Origin: Brachynemurus nebulosus
Lineage: Eukaryota > Arthropoda > Insecta > Neuroptera > Myrmeleontidae
Reading direction: 5' to 3'
DNA length: 64,000 bases
NCBI GenBank assembly: GCA_035578155.1
Contig: JAPWDM010000005.1
Coordinates: 28,698,108-28,762,107 of the forward strand
Made by a program: the position numbers and the translations under genes. The notes beneath the pieces are model-generated. The model saw only the letters and a program-made list of their open reading frames with translations. It was not told where the DNA came from and did no database searches. Positions 54,428-64,000 of the stretch are shown here, piece by piece. Numbering within the stretch: position 1 is the first letter of the stretch; each line of letters starts with the position of its first letter.

Positions 54428-56084
54428 AGCGAAATCAGTTTATGTAGATTTTTATTTAAAACTGTAACAAACTAACAAGGTCTATACTGAATCTTTGAAT
54501 TTCATCATATTATTTTCTTCTCTGTAATTTTAAGAAATAGAAACATTGAAAATCTCTCAAAAAGCAAATTGATTTTACTTCATGTTATTCAATATTTTTC
54601 CGAGAATTTTTCGACATTTAAATAATGTAATTTGTTTTTACGTATAAGTAACAGTATTATATTTTATTGCTAGGGGTATAAATGTAGAAATGAAGGTGCT
54701 TTCAATTGTACTTTTGTATTGTTTTTCGTCTCGAGGTAGTCACCAAAATACAATTAATATATTTATTTATCAAATAAGAGTTATTCCGAGAAATGAAAAG
54801 TAAAACCCAGATACCTATATACTTAATCACAATCACAATAGGTAATGTTTGAACAATACAAACGTATACAGGTAAATAGAAAATGCCACACTTACTTCTT
54901 TAAGGATTTTCTTTTAAAATGAACATAGGCTTTGAAGAAAAAATGTGAAAATATTCAATCAAATATTTATATAGGTACTGTTTTCTAGCACAAATGTTTA
55001 GAGAAATTGTTTTTATGTTTTCTCTGAAATATCTTTTTTGCAAACAAATATGTTGGAAATGAAACAGATTTCTTTGTGTTAACTATTTTTCGATTATAAT
55101 CATCAAACTGATGACAAATGCCAGTCTCGTGGAAAAAACTCCCAAAATGCAAAGCGTTAAATTCAAAATACTGGAAATTTTTTCTGAGTGTACAAATACA
55201 AGTTTTACTTTCGATATTTTTCTAACAATCATAGGCGAATCTTATTAATGTAGTAGATGTCAAATCGAAATTTAACTAATTACAATGACAATAAAATTGT
55301 ATTTAAAATAAAATGATTTTTAAAGGAGGGGCAATCGTCCCCTTCTTTATCCGCTCCCGTTAACAATGAATTCTTGGCATAGAAAACGGAACTACTAAAT
55401 CAGTAATATTGTCACTACATAATTTGGTGTACAGGCTTAAACCAAGATTAAAGTGGTTGGGCAATGAAAACACAAAAGATTTAAAGTTACATTATTATTA
55501 AAATGTAATTAGAGTTAGAGAAAGTTAGTGAAACATTAAAGAAGATTTTTATTTCAAATTGTTGGTGTAGGAAGACTAGCTCTATACTCAGGGTGGATAT
55601 AATCGCTGAATATAATTCTTAACTTTACACTGAGTTTATTACTGTTTTAAATACAATATAAGCTAGATGAATAATATATTTCATTTTAAAATAAAAATCG
55701 AATTCGAATTCTGGTAAACCTACATGCTTATTTTGGATAAAAATCAAAATTTACTAAATCTTATCATTCTATTGTTAGTTAAGACACTAAAAAATTTTAG
55801 TAAACTTAACAACGTCATCAAGTTAAAAAAATTTATCGTTTTCTCAAATCAAATTTTGGGGAAATGATTTGAATTAGGCTAATTACTTGCTCTGAGGCCT
55901 CTGAGGTATAGTTTGGGTGTACGCATTTCATTTTTGTTATCACAATTACCAAATTCTTTTTAGAAATATAACTATTTTGACATAAGTTTCTTTTCTAGTA
56001 ATCTTAAATAATTAAAGACGTAAGTGGATGAAGGTATTATGTAACATTTTTTTAAAAAAATTCTTTTTTTGCCAAATTTTGAAA
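54428..56084. other. AT-rich stretch without recognised features
   Basis: No repeat pairs or supported genes seen. Confidence 0.45.
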
Positions 56085-56600
56085 TATTCTATGCTGAAGT
56101 ATCATATACCATGTGAGTTTTCTCAGAGTTGCCATTTCTATTACAACCAAATTTTTATGATAGAAATGGTACTGGAAAAGGTTCTTTTCTTGGATGTAAT
56201 GGAAATGTAACCAAGGAAAACACTATCGGTTGAAGTAGTCTCAAGTACATATGCATATTTTTACCGCCTAAGTGATAAATTAAAGAAAAATTAAAAAAAA
56301 TTAAACTTGGGTAAACAAATTTTTTTTGCTCATTTATGTTGTTAATTAATGCATTAGATCAGTTTTATCGAAAAATTAATATATAGTCCCATTTAAAAAT
56401 CTATAAGTTTGTATCATAGCTCGAAAACCATAAGAGCTGTAAAGCTCCTGACTACAGAAATCGGTTGCTCCCGTCGATATCTACAACTCTTATTTGAAGA
56501 ATTTTTCCATTAAATCAACGGTTTTGGCTGTAATAAAAATGGCAACTCTTGAAAAACTCACACAGTGTATTAAAATTTGGTTTCATTAGGTCCAATAGTT
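56085..56600 (+). repeat. Dispersed repeat, inverted partner of 63520-63990
   Basis: Long similarity to the reverse complement of 63520-63990 includes AGTTGCCATTTCTATTACAA, CACTATCGGTTGA, GACTACAGAAATCGGTTGCT and TCTACAACTCTTATTTGAAG. Both ends carry related inverted words (AGTTGCCATTTNTATTACANCCAAA and its complement), so each copy is itself bounded by an imperfect inverted repeat of about 25 bp. No coding frame. The class is unassigned. Confidence 0.7.
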
Positions 56601-57015
56601 TTACATAAATTCAATAATAAACATGTGCTATTGCATGGGAAGTATATGTAAATAAAAACTTTCAAACGCTTCTACTGTAAAATTATTAAAAATGTTACAT
56701 AACATCTTCATCCACTCATGTCTTCATTTGATAAAAATGAAAAGAATGACTTATTGTTAGAAATCCAGTTTCAAATTTTAAAAAAATATTTTCTTATAAA
56801 TCAAGTTTTATGGAAATTTCAATTACGGGTGATCAATTGAATTAAAATAAGTGTGAACTTTTAATTTTTATCAACGAAGTGGCGAAATTTCTGTTCGAAA
56901 TGTGACTCCTCTTTTCTGATGAACTTATATTCTTAATTTTGACAAAAGTTAAAAAAACGACACCAAAAACCCATAAATCACCTTCATTATTCTATGATTT
57001 TATTACGGTTTTTAA

Positions 57016-57863
57016 CAGAGATGTACAACATACCCCTTAAAAAGTATCTAAAATACAAAATACAAGATACTTTTAAAAATGGTATTTGAGATACCAGATA
57101 CAAGATACTTGTGGAAATGGTATTTGAAATACTAGATACAAAATGGGTATTTTCTAAATACTTTTTTAAGATAAAAGTTTTTATTAATTTTGAGATTTAC
57201 TTAGTTTATTTCATTACACATTAATTGGATATTTATTATTCATTTTATCTAATATAGTAATATTTAAGAAGTTATATCAAATTAACAATAAATTTTTAAA
57301 CTTACAATTAGAACCAGTAGCACGTCGACATGTTTACTTAACTGAAAACATTAATATATTTTTATTTTGAATTACTTATGTTATCTAGTTATTGCTGGTT
57401 ATAAACATTTTTATATTAAATATCTTAATGACGTCACAAACATCGCAATCTTTTGCAGTGCTGTTTATAACAAAATGATATTTTTTAAAATTTAATAAGT
57501 TTTTATTAATTTATTATTTATTTTTTTATATATCAACGGCAGCAATAATAATAGGGCGCAAGCGCGGCGAGAATGGCGACGCGGCGGCGGCAAATAAAAA
57601 CAAATAGATCATAGTCTTTTGATAGATTGAGAAATTAAAATTTTAAGGGCTCAGCTTTAATTCAACCTCATGATGGGATTAATTGGTAAAACTGGGTAAA
57701 AGTATTTTAGCAAACTTAAGTATTTACAAAATACTAAGATACCAAAAGAAAGTATCTAAAATACAAGATACAAAATACATTTCTAAAAAAGTATTTCAGA
57801 TATGTATTTTGTATCTTGTATCTGTATTTCAAGTACTTGTATCTTAAATAAGTCACATCTCTG
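57016..57863. mobile_element. hAT element, 848 bp, with 8-bp TSD
   Basis: CAGAGATGT at 57016 and ACATCTCTG to 57863 are the ends. Subterminal runs of AAGTATCTAAAATACAAGATAC-type words fill about 150 bp at each side. The flanking octamers GTTTTTAA and ATTTTTAA match at 7 of 8. The centre has a CG-rich stretch (57552-57592, GGCGCAAGCGCGGCGAG .. GCGGCGGCGG) unlike the rest. No transposase frame. Confidence 0.9.
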
Positions 57864-57871
57864 ATTTTTAA

Positions 57872-58610
57872 GATATCGAAAAATTTTAGCAAAACTTTCG
57901 AATCAAACTTTATGGAAGAGGCTAAAACTAGTCCGATTAGTTGAATTAGGGTAAATTTGATGTGAATTTTTACTTTTACTATCAAACTAAGCGTCAATGT
58001 GAACCTAACTTTAACGGCAGGCGTCTTGTAACGAAAACGTGAAAAACATAATTTAAATCAGTACAGTTAGTACGCAATTTATTTTTCAAATAATTTCCAC
58101 CATTCATCATCTTGCAAAAAAATGTCGTAAATAACTTTTTGCATCAACTCTCCTATACATGTAAGTATTTATATTGCACATATAAAAGGATTAATGTTAC
58201 TGACACCGCTAGAATGTTTTATGCTCAATACTTCACTGCTACGTGTACTACAAACTGAACTGGCTATGTTGGTTGTTTCTTGCTAATGGTTATGAGGTGA
58301 AAGGTCGAGATACTCGCTGACATCAAGGTAACGACGACCAAGTGCAAATACAATGGTTATGACGGCACCATGGTCGCCAACTACGTCAACTACAATATAT
58401 TGTACAAAGGCGACTGAAAGGCAGACGTACATTGTTGAACGATGTGGGTGTCGTCTGTGGGTAGGTATGTTGAAAAAATGTTATGAAATATTATGGTAAA
58501 AATAAAAAAAAATTGTACTAAAGTGGAAAACAAACATTACAAGCGTATCATAAATTGAAATATGATTTAAGTTATTAAACAATATTGTATATACATATGT
58601 AAAACTGGTT
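57872..58610. other. Stretch with no recognised repeat, slightly CpG-richer at 58260-58450
   Basis: Positions 58260-58450 have a higher GC and CpG content than the surroundings (ACGACGACCAAGTGC, GGCGACTGAAAGGCAGACG) and no match elsewhere in the window. It could be a conserved regulatory or exonic segment, but no long frame spans it. Confidence 0.3.
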
Positions 58611-58749
58611 TAGAATAGTATATTGTGCAATAAGTGTGGGAAATTGTCGATTGCCCACGAAAGCGAAGTTGAACGCACAAACGTAGTGAGTGCGCTCATT
58701 CGCTTGAGTGGGGCAATCGACAATCCCGCACGAGTTGCACATACTATTT
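58611..58749. mobile_element. ~139-bp foldback MITE
   Basis: The arms 58611-58672 and 58690-58749 pair. They contain AAATTGTCGATTGCCCACGA and its counterpart with GGGGCAATCGACAATCCCGC. The loop is CpG-rich. Outer words TAGAATAGTATATTGTGCAA and TTGCACATACTATTTTTTAT mirror each other. The two frames over it are artefacts of the palindrome. Confidence 0.75.
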
Positions 58750-58986
58750 TTTATTACGAATTTCACATACTTTTTTCTATTATTATCACTATTTTTAACA
58801 TTTTTATTACTTTTTAAAATAATATTTTTAAGTGTCCGTCTTTTTTTCTGAATTAATTATCGGTTAAATTACTTTGCTGGTGGTTTCTATAGAAATAATT
58901 ATGAAATATTTATTAAATGAAAAATTAAGAGGCGGCATTGCGTGTTTTGATTAAATTTTCCGTGTTTTATTGTCAATTTGCGTGTG

Positions 58987-59212
58987 AAAAGTTACTTTCC
59001 ACACGCAAAAAAGTATGCGGGAAGAGTACAGTGGGCAAACAGCTATTTTGCGTACAAAAATGTGTGCGCCAAGTCAGTACTTCTCCCGCACGAGTAATAA
59101 AAAGCTACTTTCCACACGCAAAAAAGTATGCGGGAAGAGTACAGTGGACAAACAGCTATTTTGCGTACAGAAATGTGTGCGCCAAGTTAGTACTTCTCCC
59201 GCATGAGTAATA
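58987..59212 (+). repeat. 113-bp tandem duplication of a foldback unit
   Basis: Two units are offset by 113 bp (GTTACTTTCCACACGC at 58991, GCTACTTTCCACACGC at 59104) and differ at about five sites. Each unit contains a palindromic pair ATGCGGGAAGAGTAC .. GTACTTCTCCCGCA around about 50 bp with a GTGTGCGCC word. Overlapping 90- and 63-codon frames repeat the same peptide and are artefacts. Confidence 0.9.
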
Positions 59213-59704
59213 AAAAAATCCAGGATCAGTGTTGTTACTTGTTACCCATTTGGACCGCTACTGTAGACAGATATCACTTTACCATAATTTTACCAAACCA
59301 ATATGCAAAAATTCCACCAGATAACTGTACAAAGTCATTTGAATAACGTTTGAATACTAAAGTTAGCAAACTGCAGCCGTCGATTGATCATAGGCAATTT
59401 TTTATAAACCGATTCGACGTGAATTTTAAAATGTAGCACAGAAGTAGAATATTGTAATCCAGTTTTGTTCTGGGAACACGAAGCTTCTAAGTTTTTGAAT
59501 GTTCGAATTGTGAAGGAATCGTTGTTAGTGGGGAGTCTTATTTAGATTTATTAAATACTAGCATTTACCCTTGGCTTCTCCCGCATGGTACTTGAAATTA
59601 TAACGAATATTGTATGTATTACCCACAGATATCAGAAACAACGTATATATAAAAATCTGTGGATAGTAGATGGCCAATCTAGCCCTTCTCACAGCATAGC
59701 TGAT
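59213..59704. other. Stretch without recognised features
   Basis: A GGCTTCTCCCGCATGGTA word (59573) recalls the CTCCCGCA motif of the adjacent tandem unit. Nothing else is seen. Confidence 0.4.
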
Positions 59705-59970
59705 CATTCGTTCGATACCGGTGACTGAATGCACGTCAGTTGTTGCTGATTGTTAAGATGATTGTCAGTTACACTGCATGTTGCTCTGTCCGCAATACGT
59801 GTATATGTAACTGTGTGTGTGACCACTCACACAGATGGAGATATCAAACACATACAACTATAATCAGTGTGTACCTACATAACATAGTGGAAGGAAGTGG
59901 TAGGGACCTTTTGTCCACGCTGGTATCGCTAGTATACAGAGATAGTATATTCGTTCGTGTATTCTGTAGT
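59705..59970 (+). repeat. Dispersed direct repeat, partner of 61231-61450
   Basis: Shared blocks in the same order are GATTGTTAARATNATTGTYAG, CGCAANAC, CAATGTGTACNTACAYAACA, ATAGTRGGNAGAAGTGG-like and ACGCTGGTATCRCTAGTATA with AGAGATAG. Divergence is moderate with indels, so the duplication is old. Frames on both strands do not keep a common open reading between the copies except the short minus-strand LYTSDTSVDK. Confidence 0.7.
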
Positions 59971-60257
59971 ATTATCAAATTAAATACGCAGATAGTACAG
60001 GTAATTATCGAGCCATAGCAGAACATTACTACTAAGAATTGTTATTTTTTCTTGAAAATTCAAAGTAGTCTAAGACAGTCTATGTCCTTTTCTGTCTCAT
60101 AGACTATGACTAGGGCTGCCACCTTTTTTTAAGGCAAAAAAAGTATTTTTCGGCTTTTTAGCAAATATAAAAAGTACAGTTAATAAAAAAAAGTACGTAT
60201 TAAATTTTTATATTATTTATTTTTCTAAAAGTATTTTTTATTACTCTTAACTATATT

Positions 60258-60447
60258 CAGTCCTGGACTTACACTAAGGGCGGCAAATTTTAAACAAGGC
60301 GGAAAAATTTGGAATTTAACGTTTTTTTCTTTTGCTTGTCACTTTATGTTTACTAAGAAACTTTTTCGAAATTTTCGTTTTAGGAAAAACCAGGGGACGG
60401 CATTTTTCACGATACGCCGGGCGGCACTTAGGGTAAGTCCGGCCCTG
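60258..60447. mobile_element. hAT MITE, ~190 bp
   Basis: The left end CAGTCCTGGACTTACACTAA and, reversed, the right end CAGGGCCGGACTTACCCTAA, continuing into GNGCNGC, form TIRs of about 27 bp. Flanking octamers ACTATATT (60250-60257) and GCTATTTG (60448-60455) agree at 5 of 8, suggesting a decayed TSD. No coding capacity. Confidence 0.8.
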
Positions 60448-60455
60448 GCTATTTG

Positions 60456-61230
60456 GATATTTGTCTTCTTTAAAAACCTTTAAAGCATTCTTACAGTCTA
60501 TATCTAAATTAATGCCTTGTTTCTTTCGTCACGCCATTTAATATTCAGTATTGATAATACTCTTTCTATGAATGCTGAAGTAGCAGGAATAGATAAAAGC
60601 TGACAAAAGATGGTCAGTTATTGTATGCATTTGGAAAATTATCGCAGAATTAATTTTTTTGCAGTAGAAATATCTTTAACATGTGCAAAATTAATTAATT
60701 TTGCAAGCAGTTCATTAATTGTGTCTGATTATGTTATTTCTGAATACAAATCAATTTTAAATAAACTATTAATTCAATTCAATCATTAAAATGATGATAT
60801 ATTATCAGTGTAGCTGATACTCAATAGCTGCCGCTAACATTCGATATAAACTGAAAATAATAATTTTAATAAGCTCTCGTCTCTGCCGTTTACGATCAGA
60901 TGCCAGTACTTCCATAGATCATTAACAAAATTAATGATTGTAAATAAATATATTAATGACTAGCAATACTTACTGGAGTGGAGCTGGGTATACGTATACG
61001 TATAGAGTACCCCCGGGGACATATTAGAACGCGAATTGAAATTGAATGACACCCGCAGTAAGTGGAGATATGTAGGTATATGTGTCATCTTTCAAAAATG
61101 TCAAAGGTCAATTATTAATAATACTGGAGACGAAAAAATGACACAACTATAGAACACTAGAAGCAAACTAAAATCAAAAAAGTATGGATTGCTTGGAGTC
61201 ATTTGTTGGTCTGTCACAGCTTAAGGCATT
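60456..61230. other. AT-rich stretch without recognised features
   Basis: Between the hAT MITE and the second direct-repeat copy, no other structure is seen. Confidence 0.4.
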
Positions 61231-61450
61231 TAGTCGTTCGGTGGCAGTCACCGATTGCACGACAATTGTTATGGATTGTTAAAATCATTGTTAGTTATAC
61301 TGTATGAATCTCTATTCGCAACATCAAACCCGCACGACTCCAAACAATGTGTACATACACAACATAGTAGGGAGAAGTGGAAGGGATTTTTGTCTACGCT
61401 GGTATCACTAGTATAGAGATAGCAATGTTTTCCTCTGTATTCTGTAGACA
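61231..61450 (+). repeat. Dispersed direct repeat, partner of 59705-59970
   Basis: The blocks GGATTGTTAAAATCATTGTT, CAATGTGTACATACACAACA, ACGCTGGTATCACTAGTATA and TATTCTGTAG match the first copy in order. The copies are about 1.5 kb apart with a hAT MITE between them. Confidence 0.7.
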
Positions 61451-61894
61451 CGACATTCTATTGCACACTATTCATATTTTCATGTCTTTTACGTTATGTT
61501 GTGCGACAGGGATACATCAGTTGGTAGACTACGTCCGGTAGAACGCTACACAAAAATATTAATAGGTACATTAATAGTCATGAGACATTGTGATGAAAAA
61601 CACAACTGATACACTGTTTTGACTAAACAATCGTAGCTCGTTCTCTGTCTAAGCAAAATCAACGAACGTCCGCTTTTTGGATCAGGTAGCCAAGTTATGA
61701 GGTGATTTGTCCAAGTTCGGTTTCTTATGTGTGACCGGACTCAAATTTAAAAGGTACTTAAAAAACCCATAGATTTCCGATAACATATAACTCAAAAAAC
61801 CTAAATCAGGGCGGGGAAAAGTTATTTCTAGCAAACTTTGAGCTAAATAAACTCTGGGGTTATTCCAATTGCAGGTAATATAAATAATAAGTAA

Positions 61895-62030
61895 GAGAAA
61901 ACGATTTCCTGCAAAACGTAATCAGAGAAATATAGATCGAAGAAAAAGTTATTTTTTGACGTATAGATCTTTGATTTTTCCTTCGATCTATATTTCTCTG
62001 ATTATACGTTTTGCAGGAAGTCGTTTTCTC
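61895..62030. repeat. Inverted repeat, ~48-bp arms
   Basis: The arms 61895-61942 and 61981-62030 share GAGAAAACGATTTCCTGCAA and AATCAGAGAAATATAGATCG with their complements; they differ by about three bases and small gaps. AAACTTTGAGCTA appears as a direct repeat outside (about 61833 and 62040). The class is unassigned. Confidence 0.75.
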
Positions 62031-62199
62031 TTGATTATTAAACTTTGAGCTATATCATTAACCCCACTGGAACAAAAATCGTAAAAAAAAAAAATATTTT
62101 AGGTCCCTTCGAGGCAGCTATTTTAAGTGATACTTCACACCATATATTAATTAAAGCGAACCGTTCATTTTAATTTAAATTTTTTTGCTTAATCGTTAA

Positions 62200-62345
62200 T
62201 TGGTAATACATGTGCGCGTCATCAAAATCGAAAATACCAAATTTGAAATTCCTGCGTTACATAGTTTTTGGGAAAAACTCGACGACAGACAGACACGAGA
62301 ATAATCTTTAAGGGTCCTGTTTTTCCATTTAAGACGCGAAAACGT
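62200..62345 (+). repeat. Interspersed-repeat fragment with GACAGACAGACA tail
   Basis: CATCAAAATCGAAAATACCA .. TTTTTGGGAAAAACTCGACG, then GACAGACAGACACGAG and AAGGGTCCTGTTTTTCCATT resemble the tail segment of abundant insect interspersed repeats. Only one copy is in the window, so the limits are unknown. Confidence 0.4.
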
Positions 62346-62639
62346 AGTGAGAAAGTGATCCTCAGTGACTCGTTAAAAAAATCAAGTCTACGTCATTAGG
62401 CGAAGTGTGGCAAAATATTTATTTGACTAAATCTGTTTAACGATTTTATGTCAATTGCGAAAAATATACTTTCTTGCAATTTACCTCGAAAATGATGAGA
62501 AACTCTTGTTACTGGCTAGGAAGCCCTGACTGAATGTGTGCCAAACATGCATTTAGTGAATCTCTGTATCAAAGCTCTTTTTATCGGTATAGATTTTTGT
62601 GTTCTCTGCACTCCCAACATATCTACCATATTTTCGTTT

Positions 62640-63035
62640 GATGTCACTATATTCCATCACAATTGCGCATAATATTCGCGACAGCACATTTATTCATGTC
62701 ACTACGTCAACCCAACTGATGACGGATACAGCGGCTCGTTTACTTCTGATACATATTCACTCACTTCATTTCATTTATCGATACAACACGTCGCGTTACG
62801 TCGTATGGTGTCGTGTCCCATCGTAACTCGATCAGCAGCACCCATCATCGATTTGCAACGTCAGTGTTTACGTGCACTTTTACTTAAATTGTTTGATTAT
62901 CATCATCAATGTTTAAATATATATTTACTATTATGTGTTGAACGACGCATGATGACGCCGACGCTGTTATCAGCAGCATCTTAAATTTTGTCGTGTCACT
63001 TATTTAGCAAATAATTGAGTGAACAAGTGAGTAAG
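62640..63035 (+). promoter_or_regulatory. Candidate promoter / 5' leader exon region
   Basis: This stretch has higher CpG and GC content than its flanks (CGTCGCGTTACGTCGTATGG, ACGCCGACGCTG) and no match elsewhere in the window. It contains an arthropod initiator-like TCAGT (62863-62867) and, 160 bp on, a strong donor-like CAAGTGAGTAAG (GT at 63027). A noncoding first exon of about 62865-63026 is possible. No TATA box is evident at the expected place. A 75-codon frame at 62599-62826 lacks a domain. Confidence 0.25.
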
Positions 63036-63519
63036 AGCGCTTATCAGTCAAACACGTAACTGACTATGTAATTTAATAAAACGTACATTTTATGTGTGTT
63101 TATGGTATTATGGTATTGCAATTATCGAAACTGATATACATATACCGAATGTACCAATGTTTGATTCGATTTCACAGTGTGTCCCAATTTTGATAGTTTT
63201 GAAGCAAGGAAATTGCCGAAAAATTAATATCGTTGTCTGGTCATCGATTTTGAAGAAGAGTTTATGTACACGCATGATTTGAAATGTAGGAAACGACAAT
63301 TGTGTATTTATTGGTCACATGAATATAAAAAAGAGGTTCGTGAAGTGTGAGTTGACCACCTCTCCGAGGACAGAAGACGCAAATCTATGATGATTTCGTA
63401 GTTTTGTGCTAGGCTATGAAATTCTCAAAAGCAGATAACTTTTATATATTCCTACTGGGTAATATTTTTATAAAACCCCAATGGAATAAAACCATTCCGT
63501 TCAAAAATTATAAAGAATC

Positions 63520-63990
63520 AAATTATACTGTGTGAATTTTTCGAGAGTTGCCATTTTTATTACAGCCAAACCGTTGATTTAATCGAAAAATTCTTCAAAT
63601 AAGAGTTGTAGATATCGACGGGGGCAACCGATTGCTGTAGTCAGGAACTTTACAGCTCTTATGGTTTTCGAGCTATGATACAAACTTATAGATTTTCAAA
63701 TGGGACTATATATTAATTTTTCGATAAAACTGATCTAATACACTAATTAACAACATAAATGAGCAAAAAAAAATTTTTTTACCCAAGTTTAATTTTTTAA
63801 ATTTTCTTTAATTTATCAGTCAGGCGGTAAAAATATGCATATTTACTTAAGGCTACATCAACCGATAGTGTTTTTCTTGGTTACATTTCCATTACATCCA
63901 AGAAAAGAATCTTTTCCAGTACCATTTCTATCATAATTTGATTGTAATAGAAATGGCAATTCTCAAAAAACTCACATGGTATTACGATCT
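63520..63990 (-). repeat. Dispersed repeat, inverted partner of 56085-56600
   Basis: The reverse complement matches 56085-56600 over its length, for example AGTTGCCATTTTTATTACAG, GATATCGACGGGGGCAACCG and CAACCGATAGTGTTTTTCTT. It starts and ends with inverted AGTTGCCATTT..ATTACA words. It may continue past the right edge of the window. Confidence 0.7.
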
Positions 63991-64000
63991 TAGAAGTGGG

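Noticed and set aside
58938..59210. 90- and 63-codon frames with an internal peptide repeat
   Set aside because: The peptide repeat is the direct product of the 113-bp tandem DNA duplication; the two frames overlap in different phases.

Overview
Organism and content. The window is about 70-75% A+T, has no operon-like packing, and holds no open frame that reads as an intact gene; the longest frames are about 100 codons. It is dense in (TA)n microsatellites, foldback elements, MITE-like repeats, tRNA-derived repeats and broken transposases of Tc1, mariner and piggyBac type. This is intergenic or intronic DNA of a eukaryote, almost certainly an arthropod. The recurrent 'taggtacctacc'-type words and 'cgaacgaacgaac / gacggacagac' repeat tails are common in insects such as hemipterans and lepidopterans, but I cannot name a species. 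All element calls rest on terminal inverted repeats (TIRs), target-site duplications (TSDs) and comparison of copies within the window; no database was consulted. || Layout. 1-13.9 kb: a hAT-like family in three copies (1-601, 6592-7620, 18969-20005), an interrupted tandem array (1741-2790), a TTAA-flanked element (8479-9166), a Tc1-like and a mariner element sharing one TA (10064-10644 and 10647-11212), a hAT MITE (11340-11596) and a 1.46-kb foldback with a 230-bp MITE inserted in one arm (12031-13488). 13.9-36.5 kb: three copies of a large non-autonomous family (13946-18891, 21734-25618, 32430-36335) with common ends. Two copies are nearly identical and in opposite orientation, so 21.7-36.3 kb is one giant inverted repeat with a 6.8-kb spacer. 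The third copy lies inside an older TA-flanked element (30253-36471) that also holds inverted Tc1-like transposase remnants. 36.5-46 kb: tRNA-derived repeats, a hAT element with a perfect 8-bp TSD and a pogo-like element nested inside it, and fragments. 46-54.5 kb: two TA-flanked MITEs with strikingly repeated termini, a 48-bp-arm perfect hairpin and a piggyBac remnant. 56-64 kb: dispersed repeats, two more hAT elements, a 113-bp tandem duplication, and near the right end a CpG-richer stretch (62640-63035) that may be a promoter or 5' leader exon. || How it fits together. No genes cooperate here; the logic is nested insertion. Several insertions can be ordered because the host repeat survives as an uninterrupted second copy or because TSDs are intact. 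The strongest candidate for something undescribed is the three-copy family. It has a terminal hairpin whose stem changed in a compensatory way between copies, a 15-bp subterminal inverted repeat, a microsatellite just inside the hairpin end, and different interiors between the same ends. This layout recalls Helentron-type (rolling-circle) non-autonomous elements, but no Rep/helicase gene is present.
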